From Sindora glabra (taxonomy: Eukaryota > Streptophyta > Magnoliopsida > Fabales > Fabaceae), in NCBI GenBank assembly GCA_020226215.1, contig CM035233.1, positions 55,947,751 through 56,011,750 on the forward strand: 64,000 nucleotides of DNA, read 5' to 3'. This document shows, in pieces, positions 58,481 to 64,000 of this stretch. The notes under the pieces are model-generated. The model did not search any database. It saw only the letters and a list, made by a program, of their open reading frames with translations, and had not been told where the DNA came from. Made by a program: the position numbers and the translations under genes. Position 1 is the first letter of the stretch. Every line of letters starts with the position of its first letter.

Positions 58481-59206
58481 TCAAAATTAAAAAAGATTCC
58501 ATAATTCTCCCAAACCTCAGATGAAATCAAAATAATTTTTTTATATTAGTAATGATAACTTTACTATAGTAATATGTTAGAAAAATATTATTTTCCCGAA
58601 GAGTTTATTCGATTTAATTTAATTATATGAACAAGTAAACATATTCATTTGCACCATGTTACTAGATTGACCATTAATGAAACCTTTCCTTTTTGGGCAC
58701 GATTTTCAGCCCAATCCTTTAAGGACCCTCTCGTCTAGCTTGGGACGCAATACCACTGGAGGAATGTAATACCACCAACTCACAACCATTGAGCGAATAA
58801 ACAAAACAAAACAAATAAATTAAACAAAAGAGCAATCATGTACATCAAAGCTTAACTGGCCGCGGAATCAACGTGTATACTTCCTTTAAAAATTTCAAGT
58901 CCACAACTAACCTATTCCAAATTATGTTCCCAAATGGGCAGCAAAAAGGGGAAAGAAAATACATATAGTATGAAGCAGAGGGGGGTAACGGTTTGTACAA
59001 CACAGACTACAATAATACTCAGATTGGAAGGGTGAAACAAAATAAATGAATAGCACCGATCACTGCTATAGAAACGATTCAAACAGAAGGAACTTTCAAA
59101 TTTCTGTTCAAGGTAAAGCAAGTTCATTACATCATAAATAGAAGGTTCCAATGGGATCTTTGTTGTTAAATACGACGGCTGCTGCTATTGTGTTTCTCTC
59201 TACAAT
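58481..59206. other. Downstream region of the TFIIB gene
   Basis: 59100-59206 is the probable 3' untranslated region. No conserved polyadenylation signal could be assigned with confidence. A 79-codon minus-strand frame (58912-59151) shows no conserved features. Confidence 0.45.
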
Positions 59207-62200
59207 TTAAGGGCTGCAAAGGTTCTTAATACCCTCTTCCTTAGCATACCAGTTTGGTATTATTTTTGAGACATGAGGGTAAAGATCCTTGTAAGAGTTC
59301 CTAATGGTTCCTTCTGCAACTCCAGTAGCAACTGATATATCTGTGTATCAACAGGAAAAAGTCAGACACATTATACATAGCATCTGGCTCATTCAATAAT
59401 GCTTTGTTTCGAATTCATTTTTTATTTTTAATAATTGAATTCATTTCATTTGAATAAAAAGGATTTCGGCTTTCAAGTCATTTGCAAATTAATTCTATTC
59501 TTTGGAAATAATGTCAAAGATAATTATTTCAATTCATTTGTAAATCAATTCTTTTGCTAGAATCATATTGAAAAATGTATAAAATTCAAATAAAAAAAAT
59601 TTAATGGTATCATGGTAAATAAAATATTATGATGAGGGTAAGGTCTTTTCAATAACATCTTTGCATACCACATAAAATGAATTCTAGTGGTTCTTGATTT
59701 GATGATATTCATAATAGCACAAATGTACTTAAAACAAAAATTGTAAATGAAATTAAATTAAATCTTCCTTAACTTAAATCCAATTATTATTTTAAAAAAA
59801 TATATATATTTTTTAAGATAATGATAGAAGTAATAATTCACTTAATGCTTATATACAAGCATTTGGATTCAAACCCCAAATATGACATGACCAGGAGTTA
59901 AATATATATATGTATATTTGATAATGAAATTTTTAACCATTGCAAATGGTGGTTAAGAGATTGCAAATATAAGGATAAGTGTGGATTTAGAAATTTCTAC
60001 AGTGAATTCCAAAAAACTACAATTTTTCCCATTGCCACCTATGAATTTGTAAGAGATAATTTCTATAAACAATAAAATGTCTACAGATATATTTTCCCCT
60101 AAAAGAGAAGTACAAACCTTTGAGGGGTTTCTTATCATCAGAAAGCTGAGTTATGATGTATATTACTGCAGCAGCTATAGAAATGGGACTCCTCCTGGTA
60201 GATTAGAGATCTTATTAGTACTAATCATCATAACACAAAAATATCTATAGGAAGATTAAGGAACACTTAGCGAGTTAATTCGTCAAATTAGTACATGCCA
60301 TATAGGGAAGTGGAATAGACTCCAGGCTCATGATGACGAAATATACATGAACAAGAGAGGATGTATGATGTATGCATCATACCAGGGAAATATCATACAA
60401 GGCAAATTTACATGTCCTTCTAAAATTATAATGCAAAGTTTCAGTGGTGTCCAGTCACAAAGGACATCAACATGCAAGCAGAAGCTCAGCCACATGTCAA
60501 GGAAGTTTGGCAATCCATTATTTCACAGTTCACTTCGTTCTTAGTCTATTTGGAAGCAGAGGAAGCAAGGGAAAGCACCTCCTAAACCGTGTTTGTAAGC
60601 TTGTACTTTGAAGAAAGCGAAGGGCAATGGAAGGCAATTCACGATCCCCTTCCATCTCTCTAATATTTAAAGCCCCCCCCCCAACGGGTACTGAAGGAGA
60701 AGATGCATAACTCCAATTCCCAAGCAAGTTTAAATCCAAAACATAATCTACACAAGCAACACTAACTCTCATCTTGAACCAGTATTTTCATTTCATTTTG
60801 ATCACAGTAACAGTCCCCATAGCATTCACTTCTCACACACCCACATGATTTTTTGAAAGATTTCTGGTCTATAATATAACTGATCACAAATCCTTGAAAA
60901 GGAAAAAAAATGTCATATCCAAAACCTATTAGTAAAGGGTAGACAAGTTATAACTACTCATTCTCCACTAACACAATAACACTCCGCCTCCCGATTTTCT
61001 TCCAGAAGGACTACAAATTTGAAGTTACAATAAACAATACACTTATAAAAATGTAACCATAAACAACATGACAAACCTTCAGTTTTGAACATATATTCCA
61101 GTCTCTGAGCACATAAAAGAAAAACCAAAATTTACCTTATATCAAATTCTTCTGATTTCTTCACAGCTTCCTGAGCAGCTTTAACAGCTTGGTTGTTCAT
61201 ACCAAGATTAGAGCAAAATCGCCGCTAAAACGGTAAGACAATAATCAGTAACACCAATAAAGTCTAACACATTAATTGAATTAATAAGATATGCTTCATC
61301 TCATTAAGGAAACTCACCATGAAATCCCCAGCATGTATTGTTCCCATCTCCACTGACTGACCCTTCTCCAAACCCAGTTGTTTCATTATGTATTCTTTTG
61401 CTCGGCCGATTTCTTTCTTTGTGGCTCCATTGGCAACAGAGCAAATTTCTAGTTGAAATCCATATGTTCAAGGAAGCTCATTTACATGGGGAAAGATAAA
61501 TCAGGAAACATCCAGATTTTAAAAGGATCACAGGCAGTACCCTTTACAGTTCGTGGCTTGATTTCTTGTCGACAAGCAATGTAGAGGCAAGCTGCCAATA
61601 AGGCATCCTGGTTTCTTCCTCTGCTAGACTTTTGATCTTCTACCCTCTTATATATTTCATTAGCCCGATCCTGCAAATAAATTTCAAAGGACCATAAGAG
61701 GGGTACACACACTCATGCTAAAAGGAAACTACAATCAAAGAATACTGAAGATAACAGTTTCAAAGTGCAACTGTTAGCTTTATACAAATGTTATTGGCAT
61801 GCATGCATAACAATAGTTGGAATATTACCATTACTAATTACTAATTGCTGAAAACACTACAACCAAATGGTATGAAAACCATATTATCTGGTTTCAACCA
61901 GCATGCTAAGATGATTTAGTAAATATAGATTCTATCAAGTATGAACGGGAACATCTGGGAGAAATTTTAACCCATTTATATAATTTCAAAATTAAAACTT
62001 AATCTCCAGCTCCCAGGAGTTCTTCTGCAACATGCATCGTGAATTTCAAGAGAACTTAATCTCCAGCTCCCAGGTGTCATATCAAACGTTGTACTGATCT
62101 CATCTAGCAACTGCCATACAAATATGAAATCTCAAACAAGAATTTGATTTCTATATACTCTTCAATTGGGCTTGCATGCACAAATTATATTACAACAAAC

Positions 62201-63702
62201 ATATAAATGATATACAGATTCATGTTATTTTTAAATGAGTCTGGTTTTATAAAAGCACTTTTGGATGGGAAAATGGCATACCTTGATGGTTGCAACAAGA
62301 CCCAACCTGCAAATTTATAAGTCACATTAACCAACTTCTCAATTCTCTCATTCAACGAAAACAAAATGAAAAATAATGATATTTTCCAAGATAGCCAACA
62401 AAGGAACAAATTTTTGGAGTTGTCACAGTAAATTCCATATCATAATAAAGCTTCAACGTAAGAAATAAAACTCAGGAAATGAAAAACACAGTACCAAACA
62501 GCGTTTAGGAGGTAATCCACAGTTCATTAATAATTCTGTAATGTTACCAAGATGAAAAACATATGGGAGTGTTATGGCTAAGAGATTATACATTCCGAAC
62601 ACCCAACATGGCTCTAATCCTACATTTTCTTCACTTATATCAGACTTGGACAAATTCAAGTTGATAACTTTAGTTGCATTCATAAGTTTGTGAATTATCC
62701 AATTAAAACCAAGCGTAATTCACTTAAGCTTTGGTCGTTCATATCTGGAGGCTAGAGCAAAGAAAGTATAACCATATAACTGGTGAGTAATATTATCTCT
62801 CAAGAGTGAACTATATAAATCCAAGTTGCAAAGAGTAACTGTCACTCATAGCATTCTATCATATCTATACTGTAAATAAAAGGTTGCTAATTTTTATATT
62901 ATCAACATGACATCCTGGGTAATAATTAAAAAACCAACCTTTTATTTTTTTTTAAAAAAAGTCGATTTTGGAGTGGATAATGTCCAAGCGAGGTAGGCTA
63001 AAATACAGAATATGACTTTCTTCCATGTAAGTTATTCATCAACGACAGTTAAGAGAAATATTCACAAGCTGAGACAACATTCCCTGATATCATCTCCACA
63101 AATTCATAAAACCCCAAGCCCCCAAAAATAAACGGCAAAAATTTAAGAGATCAAAAATTGATAAGGGGGCAATCTCGATTAAGTTATTAAGCATATCTGA
63201 AATTCCACTTCCAACAGAAGAGTAAATTAGAAACCTAAACCTCAATTCGTCCATCAAATTATAAATTATGAAAGCTAAACCCCAGAATTATCCAGTAAAG
63301 TAAACACAACAAACCACAAAGTTCCCCGAATCAGGCAACCCTAGCTCACCTGTCGGACATAGTAGCAATGGTCTTAAAGGCTAGAATCAATCCTCGATCT
63401 GGGTTCGACCCACGATTCTGCCACCGACCCAGAGAGGAGGACAGGAATTCGCCGGAGGCTCCATTGGGTTTTGCAATCACCGTCGATAACCCACCATCGG
63501 CCAGAAGCGGGTTAGTGGGACCTCCAACACGGACTGGATCGTTATCGCCAGACTCGTTCGCGAAGGTACGCCACTCGGATGTCTCATCAATGGAGTGAGA
63601 CTCGAGCACGAGTCCGCACTCCGAACAAACTGTGTCACCCGCCGAGTGATCAGAGACCACCTCGGTCTGGCGCTTACAGTCGGGGCAGAACGCATCAGAC
63701 AT
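59207..63702 (-). CDS. TFIIB: Transcription initiation factor IIB (TFIIB), 7 exons, 312 aa
   Basis: Exons (minus): 63350-63702, 62282-62306, 61541-61670, 61318-61448, 61136-61224, 60118-60194 and 59207-59340. All introns are GT-AG and frame is kept throughout; the 25-nt second exon encodes only LGLVATIK. Residues 1-30 form the zinc ribbon (Cys 6, 9, 26, 29; MSDAFCPDCK), which binds RNA polymerase II. The conserved reader/linker follows with ETSEWRTFANES and RVGGPTNPLL. Two cyclin-like repeats occupy about 105-200 and 210-305, carrying DRANEIYKRVEDQKSSRGRN, ACLYIACRQEIKPRT, HAGDFMRRFCSNLG and ATGVAEGTIRNSYKDLYP; they bind TBP and DNA beside the TATA box. Length equals that expected of plant TFIIB. 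An upstream in-frame Met at 63753 would add 17 unconserved residues, so MSDAF is chosen. No defects were seen. Confidence 0.96.
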
Positions 63703-63931
63703 CGTTCCTCTCTCTAAAACAGGAAAAACAGAAGTAATCAAATCTAATCTCAATTAAAAATATTCAAAATTTCCAGCTACGATGTCTTTTACTGTTCTTT
63801 GACGAAGGCTGAGTCCTAGACTAGTTGATTTTCCCGCAGATTCCCGCGGTTTCCGGGGAGTTTCCCAACCGGGTCAACACGGGAGCTGAGAAGCAAATAA
63901 ACAACAAATGAAAACAGAAGACGGTGTTCGG

Positions 63932-63940
63932 TATTTATAT
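63932..63940 (-). promoter_or_regulatory. Candidate TATA box of the TFIIB gene
   Basis: The minus strand reads ACAATATAAATACCG, about 230 bp upstream of the start codon at 63702. It would imply a leader of roughly 200 bp, which is plausible but unsupported by other signals. Confidence 0.4.
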
Positions 63941-64000
63941 TGTGGAGTTTGGGGGAGCCGGATGGCGGGTTTGTTAGAAAAGTCACATGGATTTCATGGG

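Noticed and set aside
63346..63753. Upstream Met for TFIIB giving a longer N-terminus
   Set aside because: The extra 17 residues are not part of the conserved family start; MSDAF at 63702 aligns with the expected plant TFIIB beginning.
1..64000. CRISPR arrays, prophage, operons or integrated plastid or mitochondrial genes
   Set aside because: No regularly spaced identical repeats, no polycistronic spacing and no recognisable organellar gene were found. All supported genes are nuclear plant types with spliceosomal introns or family-typical intronless structure.

Overview
The window reads as nuclear DNA of a dicotyledonous flowering plant. It is very AT-rich, has long gene-free stretches, GT-AG introns, and protein families confined to or typical of plants: a PSPG-box glycosyltransferase, a plant-type TFIIB, a plant mobile domain and a Mutator-like transposase. 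I cannot name the species from sequence alone. There is no sign of bacterial, organellar or viral gene organisation, and no CRISPR array.

Three genes look intact, all on the minus strand. (1) 4021-5723 encodes a 223-residue p32/MAM33-type mitochondrial glycoprotein-family protein in three exons. (2) 7075-8520 is an intronless 481-residue UDP-glycosyltransferase closest to zeatin O-glucosyltransferases. (3) 59207-63702 is general transcription factor TFIIB, rebuilt here as seven exons giving 312 residues. The three have unrelated housekeeping or metabolic roles, so nothing suggests they work together. A plausible orphan exon (6610-6700, plus strand) lies between the first two.

Most of the rest is decayed mobile DNA. 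At 1.1-3.9 kb there is a 173-bp tandem pair, a 983-bp non-autonomous hAT element with a perfect 8-bp target duplication, an RNase H fragment from a LINE, and MITE-like sequence. At 8.7-19 kb there are several MITEs and one Helitron-type terminus. At 20.2-27.7 kb a satellite-like array is interrupted by a probable solo gypsy LTR and followed by a decayed Copia element with both LTRs. At 29.5-30.8 kb two outward-facing Helitron-type ends enclose 1.2 kb. At 31.3-34.4 kb there are a tandem repeat, a hAT-like MITE and a dispersed repeat with GC-rich TGATCA-bearing heads.

At 35.2-40.5 kb lies the largest degenerate coding block: a plant mobile domain (PMD) gene directly downstream of a MULE transposase on the same strand, both broken by stops and frameshifts. 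It is a probable PMD-MULE composite transposon. The block 41-55 kb holds diverged direct repeats, a GC-rich palindromic island at 43.1-43.6 kb, a poorly defined locus at 45-47.3 kb, a second hAT-like element (50.6-51.8 kb) and gypsy LTR-like sequence (53-55.2 kb). A 460-bp MITE at 58.0 kb is a sister of one at 15.2 kb.

Coordinates of exons in the three genes were set by hand from splice sites and reading frame. All repeat boundaries are approximate unless a target-site duplication is stated.
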